Source: QHXW01 sp963752965
Lineage (GTDB): Bacteria; Acidobacteriota; Terriglobia; Bryobacterales; Bryobacteraceae
Assembly: GCA_963752965.1 (NCBI GenBank)
Contig: CAVWAJ010000007.1
Coordinates: forward strand, 496,001-560,000
Direction: 5' to 3'
DNA: 64,000 nt
Below are positions 8,061 through 17,964 of the stretch, in pieces. The notes under the pieces were generated by a model. That model saw only the letters and a program-made list of their open reading frames with translations, had not been told where the DNA came from and ran no database searches. A program made the translations under genes and the position numbers. Positions within the stretch are counted from its first letter, which is position 1. Every line of letters starts with the position of its first letter.

Positions 8061-10547
8061 TTACCAGGTGAAGGTTACTTTTGCTCGTTGGTAGCCGGTG
8101 CCGGTTGGAAACCGGAGCCGCAGCTTGGAGCCGGATACCTCCGCTCCGGCTGCCCGCACATTCTTGGCATTGAGCCGGAGCGACAGATCATATTCGGAGC
8201 CAGCCGGCGCTTCGAAATCCACGGCGAAACGATTGGCCTCGCGGCGCTCGCCTACAACTTTCAAGCCCATGGTCTGGGAACCGGGCAGAGGCAGCTCGCC
8301 CGGGATGCCAAGTTCCACTCCGGGCAACGGCAACGTGAGTTCATGCACGAGAGCAGCCGGCTCATGACACGGCTGGTCGCGCGGGGCCGACTGGCCGACC
8401 AGGCATACGACCTCAGGCGTTGCCGAACGCGCGCGGATAATCAGGTGGTCCGCCTGGCGGGCAAACTCGATATCGAGCCGAGATGTACCAAACGGCACAT
8501 TACGAAGGCGCGCATGGTCCCACACCGCGGGAAGGTTTGGCGCAATTCGCAACGTGCGATCGAGCGCGTCCCAATCCAGGCCGAACAGACCGCGCAGCGC
8601 GGGCGTCAATACCATAGCCGACGACCAGACCTGGTGCGAGCTGCTGCGCCCCAAGGGCTGGAAGAACTCACCCGATAACAACTCCGTGACCGCGCCCAGA
8701 TCCTGCGCCCACGTGAGCCCTGCATTCTGCATTAAGTGCGCGTACCCGGAGAGCGGCCTGCCGGATCGATACTCGGCAAGCGAGACCCAACCGGTGAATA
8801 GCGGCCAGACAGAGCCCTGGTGATAACTGAGCGGATCGTAGAACGGGGTGCGATCGCTGATGTCGCGCGTACCCCAATCGGTGGAGAATTCGGGCGATGC
8901 CCAGCGGCTCAACATATTGCCGGCCCGCGGGAGGGCAAGCCGCCCCGTCCACCATGCGACCGCCGGATAAATGGTTGCGGTGTGATCCAAGCTGCCGTCC
9001 GGGTTGCGGCTGAATGCGTAAAACTGAGTGGACGAATCGCAGTATTCAGGGTCGAGCTTGGCGCGGATCTCGTCCGCTTTCCGGCGAGCCTGTGTAGACG
9101 CGGTGCTGTCATTCATCAGCGCGGCAAGCCGCGACATGGCCTCGGCAGACTGTTGATCGAGCGCAGCGAGGTACATCTCCTGGTGCGGCATGCCTGGTGG
9201 CCAGGATTCGACCCACCCGGTTCCCTCGGTATTTTCGTAGATGCCGTCGCCATCCGAGTCGTGAGCCCTTGTAAAGGCATACGCGCGTTCGACCGCATCC
9301 CAATGAGACCGCAGGAATGCCACGTCGCCGCTGGCATTGACGTAATCCTCCATGGCCATCACGAATAGCGGCGTCGAGTCAGCCGCGGCATACCAATAGG
9401 GCATGGATTTCCAGTCCACCAGGTCGGCCGCCTGGGAAAACTCGTGCATGATTTTGCCGTCGGCGCGCTGCCGGCGAGTCAGGAACTCGAGTACTTGCCG
9501 GGTGAGCGCGAAATCCCCGTAGCTATTGACGGCGTACGAGGTCCAGAGGGAATCGCGGCCGAAGAACCAACCATATCCGGGCCGAGCGGAATCGCCGGAC
9601 CCAAAATAGCCCGCCACCAGGCCGTTTTCGTCATGAAATTTGACGCGCCCCTGATCGATCGCGACGGCGGCCCAGCGCAGGGCCCGGTCAAAGTCCGCAT
9701 CCGGCGTTTCAGCAGTCAGACGCGTGTCAAAGAAATGCGCGTAGTAGTCCCGGGTCTTCCCATAAAGCTCGAGAATGTGATCATTGAGGGCGGCGAGTTG
9801 GCGCTCCGGATCGACGTTCCGGCCGCCCATCGCGATCAGCAACGGAAAGAATAGGTTCGAATCAGTCTTCGGGTCAAAGGAGAGCTTCCATTCTGGAAGA
9901 TACGCCTGTGGGCGATCCTGGTAAGGAGGCAAGACGCCGGGCTTGGCTCCGGGCATAGCCACGGCGGCGAAAAAATCCGGATTGTCGGTGCCCAGCGTGT
10001 AATATCCGCCATTCTCCCAGTCGGCACCCGGAACACCGAAGTTGGGCGCGGGCCACATGCGAAGCATTTCGGGCTTAAAACGAAACGTCAGGCGCATGGG
10101 CCGGACGGCCGCGATTTCAAAGAGCACGATGATGCCCGCGTTGTCACCGCGCGTAGCGAACATTCGCTGCTTCAAGGCGAAGGCGGCGTCGGAATAAGTG
10201 ATCGTCGTCATTGCGGGCGAGACTTCGATGACGGAGGCCAGCTTGTTCACGTCGACTGGCACGGGAAAATCCGCCATTTCCGCGGTAATCCGAAACTGAC
10301 TCAGAATCTTGACCGGGTACAACCAGGCTTCGAAAATCCCGCTCTGCTCGCCGAGGATGGCCCCTTGTCCTCCGGCGATGGTGAATGGCTTACCCGCCTC
10401 CACGGGCCGTGTGATGGTGAGTGGATCGGCACCGAGCGGGAATCGCGGGACGGGCCGCAGAGTAGGCGATGGCTGCGCGGCTGCGACCGCGGCAGCCAGC
10501 CAGATGGCCGGCGCCAGGAGCAATAACCTCCGCGGCCGATCGCTCAT
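8061..10547 (-). CDS. Exported six-hairpin glycosidase, glycogen-debranching-like
   Basis: An 828-residue secreted protein. The N-terminal half is a beta-rich region, and the middle resembles the (alpha/alpha)6 barrel of amylo-alpha-1,6-glucosidase and GH63-type enzymes. Recognisable stretches are GWFFGRDSLWTSYA, HDSDGDGIYEN and GTGWVESWPPGMPH, with acidic residues at expected catalytic positions. The ATG at 10547 was chosen over an upstream in-frame TTG at 10604 because it directly begins a good signal peptide (RRLLLLAPAIWLAAAVAAAQ). It lies just upstream of trehalase in the same operon, which suggests breakdown of an alpha-glucan or trehalose-containing oligosaccharide outside the cytoplasm. 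The exact substrate is not clear. Confidence 0.7.
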   Translation of the reverse strand: MSDRPRRLLLLAPAIWLAAAVAAAQPSPTLRPVPRFPLGADPLTITRPVEAGKPFTIAGGQGAILGEQSGIFEAWLYPVKILSQFRITAEMADFPVPVDVNKLASVIEVSPAMTTITYSDAAFALKQRMFATRGDNAGIIVLFEIAAVRPMRLTFRFKPEMLRMWPAPNFGVPGADWENGGYYTLGTDNPDFFAAVAMPGAKPGVLPPYQDRPQAYLPEWKLSFDPKTDSNLFFPLLIAMGGRNVDPERQLAALNDHILELYGKTRDYYAHFFDTRLTAETPDADFDRALRWAAVAIDQGRVKFHDENGLVAGYFGSGDSARPGYGWFFGRDSLWTSYAVNSYGDFALTRQVLEFLTRRQRADGKIMHEFSQAADLVDWKSMPYWYAAADSTPLFVMAMEDYVNASGDVAFLRSHWDAVERAYAFTRAHDSDGDGIYENTEGTGWVESWPPGMPHQEMYLAALDQQSAEAMSRLAALMNDSTASTQARRKADEIRAKLDPEYCDSSTQFYAFSRNPDGSLDHTATIYPAVAWWTGRLALPRAGNMLSRWASPEFSTDWGTRDISDRTPFYDPLSYHQGSVWPLFTGWVSLAEYRSGRPLSGYAHLMQNAGLTWAQDLGAVTELLSGEFFQPLGRSSSHQVWSSAMVLTPALRGLFGLDWDALDRTLRIAPNLPAVWDHARLRNVPFGTSRLDIEFARQADHLIIRARSATPEVVCLVGQSAPRDQPCHEPAALVHELTLPLPGVELGIPGELPLPGSQTMGLKVVGERREANRFAVDFEAPAGSEYDLSLRLNAKNVRAAGAEVSGSKLRLRFPTGTGYQRAKVTFTW

Positions 10548-10687
10548 AGAGTTCAAGGTAAATGAGTATGAAGCAAAGTTCTCCACATTGCCAGCGATAT
10601 TCAAGAAGATAGCCTGGAAGTAATCTCAAAAAGTGCCTCCCGGACGGGCAGTGGTGCGTATTTGTCTTGTGAGTGAGAGGAGAAATC

Positions 10688-11221
10688 ATGAAAATCGCAA
10701 TGATGATGGTGGCGGCGTTGGTTCCGCTCTGTGCCCAGGAAGTCAAGCTGCCGGCGAACCTGGATGCGCTGTCCGCAAAGGCCGTGGAGTCGGTGGATGT
10801 GACGTTGGACGGTTCCATGTTGCGGCTGGCAGCGAAGTTTGCCGGTAAGGAAGACACGAATGACAAGGTGAAGAAGCTGCTTGCCGGGCTGGAAGGTGTC
10901 TACGTTCGGAGTTACCAGTTCGCCGGAGAAGGGGAATACAACAAGGCGGATGTGGATGCGGTTCGCACCCAGTTCCAGCCGCCGGCGTGGTCGCGCATCG
11001 TGGGTGTTCGCTCGAAACGCCACGATAACGATGTCGACGTCTACTTCAAGACCGCCGGAAACGGGTCCTTGGGCGGCATTGTGGTGATCAGCGCCGAACC
11101 GAAGGAGCTGACCATCGTGAACATCGTGGGAACGATCGACCCGGCGCAACTGTCGCAACTGGGTGGGCAGTTCCACATTCCGGAACTCGATGTGAATGCG
11201 GGCCAGAAGGAGACCAAATGA
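10688..11221 (+). CDS. Small exported DUF4252-like protein
   Basis: A 177-residue protein with a short signal peptide (MMMVAALVPLCAQ). The body, with LDALSAKAVESVDVTLDG, LAGLEGVYVRSYQF and WSRIVGVRSK, resembles the DUF4252 family of small exported proteins of unknown function. The ATG at 10688 follows GAGAGGAG at ideal spacing, so the upstream in-frame start at 10673 was rejected. Its stop overlaps the next gene's start by four bases (ATGA), so translation is probably coupled. Confidence 0.65.
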   Translation: MKIAMMMVAALVPLCAQEVKLPANLDALSAKAVESVDVTLDGSMLRLAAKFAGKEDTNDKVKKLLAGLEGVYVRSYQFAGEGEYNKADVDAVRTQFQPPAWSRIVGVRSKRHDNDVDVYFKTAGNGSLGGIVVISAEPKELTIVNIVGTIDPAQLSQLGGQFHIPELDVNAGQKETK

Positions 11222-11706
11222 GAATCCGATTAGTGGTGGCGTTTCTGGCCGCGTGCAGCGCCGCCGTAGCGGGGGAAGCGGAATTCGATCGCATCGTGAA
11301 AGCCATTGAATCGCACTATGGAACCAAGCAGACGCACATTCCATTCCTGGGCGCGGCGGACTTCTTCCTCAAGGTGCGCCGGCCGGCAGGCGCGGGCGAA
11401 TTCAAACTGGCTGTGTTCGAGAATCTCGACTCCTCCCGGGCCTCCGGAGATCCAGCCGAGCTAGACCGTGTCATGTCCGGGATGTCGGGACTCCATCCGC
11501 TGGTGCGCGTTCATTCGCGCCGAAACGGGGAAGCGACGTACATCTATGCGGACGAAAGCGGAAAATCGGCCAAAATGCTGATCGCGGCCTTTGAGCACAA
11601 CCAGGCAACGGTAGTGCAAGTCAAGGTCGACTTGAAAACGCTACTCCAGGCGGTAGAAGACCCGGAAGGGGCAAGTAAGTCGCTCGGTGCGACAGACGAC
11701 CGTTGA
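11218..11706 (+). CDS. Small exported protein of unknown function
   Basis: A 162-residue protein with a clear signal peptide (LVVAFLAACSAAVAG). It is predicted soluble, with no metal-binding or catalytic motif that I recognise. Its stretch VKAIESHYGTKQTHIPFLG and the closing half resemble the size and style of its upstream neighbour, with which it overlaps by ATGA, so the pair form a two-gene operon. It ends about 100 bases before the formate dehydrogenase operon. A separate promoter lies in that gap, so it is probably not part of that operon. Confidence 0.6.
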   Translation: MRIRLVVAFLAACSAAVAGEAEFDRIVKAIESHYGTKQTHIPFLGAADFFLKVRRPAGAGEFKLAVFENLDSSRASGDPAELDRVMSGMSGLHPLVRVHSRRNGEATYIYADESGKSAKMLIAAFEHNQATVVQVKVDLKTLLQAVEDPEGASKSLGATDDR

Positions 11707-11733
11707 CTCCCGGCGTACCTCAGGCTGACCCTA

Positions 11734-11762
11734 TTGACAGAGTGGGTCTCGGGCGCTAAAAA
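11734..11762 (+). promoter_or_regulatory. Sigma-70-like promoter of the formate dehydrogenase operon
   Basis: A perfect -35 hexamer TTGACA (11734-11739) is followed by a 17-base spacer and the -10 hexamer TAAAAA (11757-11762, 4 of 6 matches to TATAAT). It sits in the gap between the small exported proteins and the ATG at 11809, giving a leader of about 40 bases with AAGGAG before the start. Confidence 0.6.
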
Positions 11763-11808
11763 TAAGACCATCTCCCGAGGCTGTAACTGGTAAAAGGAGC
11801 GTCATTTG

Positions 11809-14800
11809 ATGCCCACTCGCAGAGCCTTCTTCAAGATTAGCGCTGGAGGCGCAGTCGCCTCTATTCTGGGTTTCGACTTGAAGCCCGCCTATGCGCAGTC
11901 GAGAGAGTTGAAAATCGCCCGCACAACGGAGACACGCTCCACGTGCCCGTACTGCTCGGTCAGTTGCGGCGTGATTATCCACACACTCGGCGACAAGGCG
12001 AAGAATGTCACGCCACAGGTGGTACACGTGGAGGGCGACCCGGACCATCCGATCAATCGTGGCACGCTCTGTCCCAAGGGATCGTCATTGATGCAGGACA
12101 TCCTGAACGAGCGCCGGCTGCTCAAGCCGCAGGTGCGGCGTCCGGGGTCCGATCATTGGGAAGACATCGGCTGGGACCAGGCGATCGACGAGATCGCGCA
12201 GCGCATCAAGAAGACGCGCGACGACACGTTCATTGAGAAGGACGCGCAAGGACGCACCGTCAACCGGTGCGAAGGCATTGCCTGGAACGGCGGCTGCACC
12301 GACACCAACGAATTCAATTATCTCGTCGTGAAGAGCATGCGCAGCCTGGGGGTCTGCTACCTGGAAAACCAGGCCCGTGTTTGACACGGCCCCACGGTCT
12401 CCAGTTTGGGGCCCACATTCGGACGCGGTGCGATGACCAATGGCTGGGTCGACATCAAGAACACCGACATGATGTTGATCATGGGTGGCAATCCGGCCGA
12501 GAACCACCCTTGCGGCTTCAAGTGGGCCATCGAAGCCAAGCGCAATCGCAACGCGAAGATGATTGTCGTCGACCCGCGGTATACGCGCACCGCGGCGACG
12601 TCGGACCTGTTCGTGCAGATTCGCGTGGGTTCGGACATCGCGTTTCTCGGCGGCATCATTCACTACGCAATCGAAAACAACCGGATCGCCAAAGACTATC
12701 TGACCCAATACACGAACGCCGCGTTCATCGTGAGGAAGGGATTCAAGCTTCCCGAGGATGGCCTGTACTCGGGTTTCGACGCGGCCGCGCACACCTACGA
12801 CAAAGCCACGTGGAACTACGAAGAGGGCGGCGATTTGAAGGGCAAAGCTGACACGCCGGGTGATGGCGGGGCACCGGCAAATCCGCCGGCGCTACCTGCG
12901 AACGTGGCTTACGATCTGACGCTCGAACATCCGCGCTGCGTGTTTCAATTGATGCGGAAACACTTCTCGCGCTACACGCCCGAGATGGTTGAGCGCATTA
13001 CGGGCGTTCCCAGAGACCAGTTCCTGAAAGCCGCCGAACTGTTCACTTCCATCCGCAAAGACGGCGACATGAAGAAGGCGGGCACGGTCATCTACGCGGT
13101 GGGCTGGACGCAGCACAGTTCCGGCACGCAGACCATTCGCACGGCAGCGATGCTGCAACTGCTGTTGGGCAATATTGGCCGAGCGGGCGGCGGAGTGAAC
13201 GCGCTGCGCGGGCATTCCAATATTCAGGGCGCTACGGACATGGCCGGCGTGTTCGATCTGCTCCCTGGCTATCTCAAGGTGCCTAACCCAGCGGATGTAG
13301 ATCTCAAGGCTTACGTCGCGCGCATTACGCCGAAATCGGCGAAACCCGGACCGTGGGATTCTTTCAACTACTGGTCGAACACACCCAAGTTCGCGGTCTC
13401 GTTCCTCAAGGCCATGTACGGCGACCACGCCAGGAAGGAAAATGACTGGGCGTTCCATTACCTGCCCAAGATCGACCGCCGCTATTCCTGGACCGAAATC
13501 TGGGACGACATGTATCGCGGCCATATCAAGGGACTGCTGGCGTTCGGCATGAACGGCGTGGCCATCGGGCCGAACTCGTCCAAGAACATCGACGCGCTGA
13601 AAAAAGCCGAATGGCTCGTGGTCTGCGAAATCTATCCTGATGAGACCAGCGAATTCTGGAGATCTCCGGGCATTACGGCGGAGGAAATGAAGCAGATCCA
13701 AACGACCGTCTACCGCTTGCCCGGCGCAGGCTTCGCGGAGAAGGACGGGACATTCGTCAACTCAGCGCGCTGGCTGCAATGGAAGAGCGCCGCCGTGCCG
13801 CCGCCTGGGTTAGCAAAGCTCGATCAGGAAATCCTGGCGCGCATTTTCCTGAAGGTGCGCGAGCTGTATCAAAAAGAAGGCGGTAAGTTCCCCGATCCCG
13901 TTCTGCACGCCACCTGGAATTACACCGATCCGCATAACCCTTCGCTTTCCGAGGTAGCGAAAGAACTCAACGGCCGCGCTGTGGCCGACGTCACCGATCC
14001 CAAGCTGAACCAAACCATCAAAGCCGGACAGCAACTGCCGGGATTCGCGTGGCTCCGCGACGATGGCTCGACCGCCTGTGGGAACTGGATCTTCAGCGGC
14101 TCCTGGACCGAAGCCGGCGCGCAGATCCAGCGGCGCGGCACCGAAGATCCGTCCGGCCAGGGCATCTATCCGAACTGGGCGTGGTCGTGGCCTGCGAATC
14201 GCCGCGTGCTGTACAATCGCGCGTCGTGCGATCCCTCCGGCAAGCCATGGGATCCGGATCGCGCGCAGGTCTGGTGGAACGAAGCGCAACAGAAATGGGT
14301 GGGCAACGACGTGCCCGATTTCAAGCCCGATTCGCCACCCAAGGACCACATGGGCCCGTTCATCATGAACCCCGAAGGTATTGGGCGCCTCTTCGTGCCG
14401 CTGGCCGGCATGGCTGACGGGCCATTTCCCGAGCATTACGAGCCGACCGAGAGCCTCATCGAGAACCCGCTCCATCCGCAGCAAACGCACAATCCTCTGG
14501 CCAAGCGATTCACCACGGATCGCGACAAGTTCGGCACACCGGCTGAAGGGTACAACATCATTTGCACCACGTACAGGCTGACGGAACATTATCATTACTG
14601 GACCAAGAACAATCCGATGAACGTCCAGTTGGTGCCCGAACCATTCGTCGAGATTCCCGCCGAGCTCGCGAACGATCTGGGACTCCGCGGCGGCGAAAAA
14701 ATAAAAGTAAGCAGCGCGCGCGGGCACCACATCGCGAAGGCGATGGTCACGCGCCGCATCAAGCCGATGATGGTGGACGGCAAGAAAACCTATCAGATTG

Positions 14801-14952
14801 GCATTCCCATTCACTGGGGTTACCGCGGCATCGCTGAAGACGCTGGGAGGACCGGTCTCACCATGGCCAACCAGCTCTCAGCGGCCGTGACGGATCCCAA
14901 CGCGTACACGCCAGAGTTCAAGGGCTTCCTGGTGAAGATCGAGAGGGCATGA
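11809..14952 (+). CDS. fdnG: Selenocysteine formate dehydrogenase, alpha (catalytic) subunit
   Basis: Oxidises formate to CO2 at a molybdenum or tungsten bis-MGD centre, passing electrons to the beta subunit. It reads as one 1047-residue protein only if the in-frame TGA at 12382-12384 is selenocysteine (residue 192). The context NQARV-Sec-HGPTV-SSLGPTFGRGAMTN matches the FdnG/FdoG active site, and a SECIS-like hairpin follows. A twin-arginine signal (TRRAFFKIS) indicates Tat export with the active site outside the cytoplasm. The [4Fe-4S] ligands are CPYCSVSC and a later CPKG. E. coli FdnG is 1015 residues, so length fits. The ATG at 11809 has AAGGAG upstream. Without recoding the gene looks falsely split into two frames (11806-12384 and 12406-14952). 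No selA, selB, selC or selD is in the window. Confidence 0.93.
12388..12413 (+). promoter_or_regulatory. SECIS-like hairpin directing selenocysteine insertion
   Basis: Starting 3 bases after the in-frame TGA, GGCCCCA (12388-12394) pairs perfectly with TGGGGCC (12407-12413). The 12-base loop contains GGTCT (12396-12400), like the GGUCU apical element of the E. coli fdhF SECIS that SelB recognises. The hairpin lies within coding sequence, as bacterial SECIS elements do. Confidence 0.8.
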
Positions 14953-15836
14953 TGAGCAACGGGCCACTGCAAATCAAAGCCATCTCCGGTCACGCCGGAC
15001 CGGTCCCGGGCCGTGACGCGTCGCGCGATTACGATGTGTGCAAGGTTGTCGACGTTACGACCTGCATTGGCTGCAAGGCCTGCGAGGTCGCGTGTCTCGA
15101 ATGGAACGGCTATCCGTTTCGCCAGACCGTTTTCGATAACACGTACCAGACCATGCCCGACCTGGCATGGAATTATTACAACCTGATCCGCTTCAACGAA
15201 CACACCGCCAGCGACGGAACTTTCAGCTGGCTCATGCGCAAAGACCAGTGCATGCATTGCGCCGACCCTGGCTGCCTGCACGCCTGCCCGTCTGACGGCG
15301 CTATCGTGCAATACTCCAATGGCATCGTCGATTTCCAGCAGGAGTATTGCATCGGCTGCCAGTATTGCGTCACCGGTTGCCCATTCAATATTCCCAAGTT
15401 CAACCCCGAAACGAAGAAGGTCCACAAGTGTACGCTCTGCTCGGACCGCGTGGGCGTGGGCTTGGAACCTGCCTGCATCAAAGCTTGCCCCACCGGCTGC
15501 CTTCACTTCGGCAGCAAAGATGACATGAAAGACCTTGCCGAGAGCCGCGCCCAGCAGTTGCGCGACCACACCTCGCACACCAATGCCGGCGTGTATGATC
15601 CTCCGGGCGTCGGCGGCACACACGTCATCTACGTCCTGCACGACATCAACGACACCGAAGCTTATGGCGGGCTGCCAGCCAATCCGCACGTGCCGTGGAC
15701 CGTTAAGCTCTGGAAGGGGCCGCTTAAGTGGCTCGGCAACGTGGCCATGATCGGCGGCCTGATCGGCGTCACGCTGCACTATCTCCGCTTCGGACCGAAG
15801 CAAGTGAAAGAAGAGCAGGCGGAGGGCAAGCCATGA
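14949..15836 (+). CDS. fdnH: Formate dehydrogenase, beta (iron-sulfur) subunit
   Basis: Carries electrons from the catalytic subunit to the membrane cytochrome. Four ferredoxin-type Cys clusters are visible: CIGCKACEVAC, CMHCADPGCLHAC, CIGCQYCVTGC and CTLC with a later ACIKAC. Near the C-terminus is one membrane helix (WLGNVAMIGGLIGVTLHY), as in E. coli FdnH, which is of almost the same length (294 versus 295 here). The start ATG overlaps the alpha-subunit stop (ATGA). A second ATG follows immediately at 14952 and either could be used. Confidence 0.93.
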   Translation: MMSNGPLQIKAISGHAGPVPGRDASRDYDVCKVVDVTTCIGCKACEVACLEWNGYPFRQTVFDNTYQTMPDLAWNYYNLIRFNEHTASDGTFSWLMRKDQCMHCADPGCLHACPSDGAIVQYSNGIVDFQQEYCIGCQYCVTGCPFNIPKFNPETKKVHKCTLCSDRVGVGLEPACIKACPTGCLHFGSKDDMKDLAESRAQQLRDHTSHTNAGVYDPPGVGGTHVIYVLHDINDTEAYGGLPANPHVPWTVKLWKGPLKWLGNVAMIGGLIGVTLHYLRFGPKQVKEEQAEGKP

Positions 15837-16483
15837 GCGCAGCGCATTCGGCTGGCAGTATTCTGCGCTACACGCTCGCCGAGCGTGTGATCCATTGGGT
15901 GGCGGGCATAACGTACGTCTACCAGTTGCTCACGGGCCTGGCATTCTATTCCCCGCACCTGTTCTGGATCGCAATTCTGCTGGGAGGCGCACCCACCGTC
16001 CGGTTCTGGCATCCCTGGGCCGGCCTCTTGTTCACGGGCGTGCTACTCCGGATGCTCAAGATCTGGCACACCGATATGCGCATCACTGGCGTGGATCGCG
16101 CATGGGCCAAGGCGATGCAGCACTACATCCGCAACGAGGATGAAGACCTGCCGCCCATTGACCGCTTCAACGTCGGGCAGAAGTATTTCTTCTGGGCCAT
16201 GCTCTATGCCGGAATCATCATGCTGATTTCCGGCGTGGCGCTATGGTTTCCCGAATTGATCCCCTGGCGATTGCGATTCCTTCGTTACGCCGCGATATTG
16301 CTGCATGTGAGTGCCGCGCTCGTGAGCATCGGCGCGTTCATCATCCACGTTTATATGGGCACGGCTATGGTGCGCGGCGGATTCACCTCGATCATTCGCG
16401 GCGAAGTGTCGCCAGCCTGGGCGAGAATGCACCACCGTCTCTGGTACAACCGTGTCACCGGAGCGCCGGCAGCGAGGAGATGA
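15833..16483 (+). CDS. fdnI: Formate dehydrogenase, gamma (cytochrome b556) subunit
   Basis: A 216-residue membrane protein with about four transmembrane helices, close to the 217 residues of E. coli FdnI. Candidate heme-ligand histidines lie in VIHWVAGI, FWHPWAG and LLHVSAAL. It anchors the enzyme and hands electrons to the quinone pool. The ATG at 15833 overlaps the beta-subunit stop by four bases; a longer upstream in-frame start at 15728 would lie inside the beta gene and was rejected. Confidence 0.92.
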   Translation: MSAAHSAGSILRYTLAERVIHWVAGITYVYQLLTGLAFYSPHLFWIAILLGGAPTVRFWHPWAGLLFTGVLLRMLKIWHTDMRITGVDRAWAKAMQHYIRNEDEDLPPIDRFNVGQKYFFWAMLYAGIIMLISGVALWFPELIPWRLRFLRYAAILLHVSAALVSIGAFIIHVYMGTAMVRGGFTSIIRGEVSPAWARMHHRLWYNRVTGAPAARR

Positions 16484-17226
16484 TCTCGTCCCCGTGGGAC
16501 AGTCGCATCGAGCGAGCCGAGGACTTGGCCAAGTCACATGCGCCCGCCGCTGAGATCCTGCGATTTTATGGCGAGGTCATGCGGCTTCAGAAGGCTGTCT
16601 ACGAGAAGCTCACATTCGCGCGGGTCCAACGGCCTGATGCCTCGGTTCTGCTGCCGCACTTCCCTGCCCTGCTATCGCTAGCAAAACGTGCCGGCACGGC
16701 ACCGCTCGCCCGCGTCGCAAGCGAATTAGCGCAAGATCAAACAAAATGGCCTGGCGTTCTTGCGGATCAGGATGCCGGTGAGGAGGAAGCCTTTTTCGCT
16801 CGCGCCCTGTTACAGCCTCTTTTCGAATATCGGGCTAGCCAGAGCGACACGGCCGCCGGCGCGGTTCAACCTGCCTGCCCGTTTTGCGGCGAGCGGCCCC
16901 AGGTCGCCGTCCTTCGCGGCGAGGGCGAGGGTGGCAAACGCTCCCTAATCTGTTCCCTCTGTTCCACCGAGTGGGACTTCCGCCGCCTGCTGTGCCCGCA
17001 ATGCGGCGAAGAAGCCGAGCGCCAATTGCCGGTTTATACGACGGAACAGTTTCCGCACGTCCGCGTCGAGGCCTGCGACACCTGCCATACCTACATTAAG
17101 TCCGTGGATCTTACCAAAAATGGATTAGCGGTGCCGGTGGTCGAGGAACTTGCCACGGTCGCACTCAGTCTGTGGGCGGAACAGCACGGGTACACGAAGC
17201 TGCAATTGAACTTGCTCGGGATGTAA
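16480..17226 (+). CDS. fdhE: Formate dehydrogenase accessory protein FdhE
   Basis: A cytoplasmic maturation factor needed for active respiratory formate dehydrogenase. The 248-residue protein has the family's four CxxC pairs: CPFC, CSLC, CPQC and CDTC, which bind iron or zinc in rubredoxin-like sites. The ATG at 16480 overlaps the gamma-subunit stop (ATGA) and is preceded by GAGGAG, so it is the last gene of the fdnGHI-fdhE operon. It converges on a coiled-coil gene 9 bases away. Confidence 0.9.
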   Translation: MISSPWDSRIERAEDLAKSHAPAAEILRFYGEVMRLQKAVYEKLTFARVQRPDASVLLPHFPALLSLAKRAGTAPLARVASELAQDQTKWPGVLADQDAGEEEAFFARALLQPLFEYRASQSDTAAGAVQPACPFCGERPQVAVLRGEGEGGKRSLICSLCSTEWDFRRLLCPQCGEEAERQLPVYTTEQFPHVRVEACDTCHTYIKSVDLTKNGLAVPVVEELATVALSLWAEQHGYTKLQLNLLGM

Positions 17227-17235
17227 CGGGAATGG

Positions 17236-17964
17236 CTATATCTTGACTGCCGGGGCCGCCGACGCCACCTTCAAACGGTGCAGAACTTCCACAACCTGGT
17301 CCAAGGCCGCCGCCCGGTGGTTCTGCGCCTCGCACAGCGTGTGCAGTACTTCCCCTTGACGGTCGAGCCGCTCACACCAACCATCCACTTTAGACGATAG
17401 TTCTGCCACCGTCGCTTGCAGATGCGTGAAGCTACCGACCTTGACCTGCAATCCTGACAACTCTTCGCGCTGCACGGCCTGTTGCGATGAGATCTCATCC
17501 AATCGCGCGGCAAACCAGTCCATTCGTTCTCGCGTGCCCTCGCGAAGCGCCTGAACGTCGGCTTGGTGGCGGGCATCCGCTTCCCGCGTGGTAGCGACCG
17601 CTTCGCAAAGCTCCTCGTATCTTTCCTGCACCACGCCATTGACGACCTGTTGCCCGAAAACCACCTCCGCCAACTGGTCGAAGCGGCGGGTGAGGCCGTC
17701 CAGTTGCTGTCCCGCGGCGCTCCTCCAGCCGGAGCCTTGCTGCACCAATTCCTGGACCGCCGACAAGAAAGTACTGGCGCTCTCCGCCATCCGCCTGAGG
17801 ATCTGAGCGGCGGCCTGTTCGTCGCCACTGCGCGTCTCCGCGGCGATGGCTTCCTGCCTTCGCGCCGGGTCCGGCAACGGCGCCGACGCCTCAACGGCCG
17901 CGGCGGCAGCCGAACCGGACTCCCGAATGGTTTCCTCCATATCGCGCACCAACTCTTCGTCCAT
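17236..17964 (-). CDS. Coiled-coil protein of unknown function
   Basis: A 242-residue, acidic, mostly helical protein with long heptad-like stretches (for example RYEELCEAVATTREADARH and LDEISSQQAVQREELSG) and no signal peptide, membrane helix or catalytic motif. The start ATG at 17964 is chosen because GGAGG sits 5 bases upstream. The reading frame stays open to 18261, and longer starts (17991, 18261) would bury this ribosome-binding site. The extra N-terminal sequence is Cys-rich and unlike the rest. The gene converges on fdhE, but nothing links it functionally to formate dehydrogenase. Confidence 0.6.
   Translation of the reverse strand: MDEELVRDMEETIRESGSAAAAAVEASAPLPDPARRQEAIAAETRSGDEQAAAQILRRMAESASTFLSAVQELVQQGSGWRSAAGQQLDGLTRRFDQLAEVVFGQQVVNGVVQERYEELCEAVATTREADARHQADVQALREGTRERMDWFAARLDEISSQQAVQREELSGLQVKVGSFTHLQATVAELSSKVDGWCERLDRQGEVLHTLCEAQNHRAAALDQVVEVLHRLKVASAAPAVKI

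Noticed and set aside
10605..10672. Promoter pair between the divergent glycosidase and DUF4252 genes
   Set aside because: No convincing -35/-10 pair could be read on either strand.
11806..14952. Formate dehydrogenase alpha gene as a pseudogene or frameshifted pair
   Set aside because: The break is a single in-frame TGA at the known selenocysteine position with a SECIS-like hairpin behind it, and the frame is continuous on both sides.
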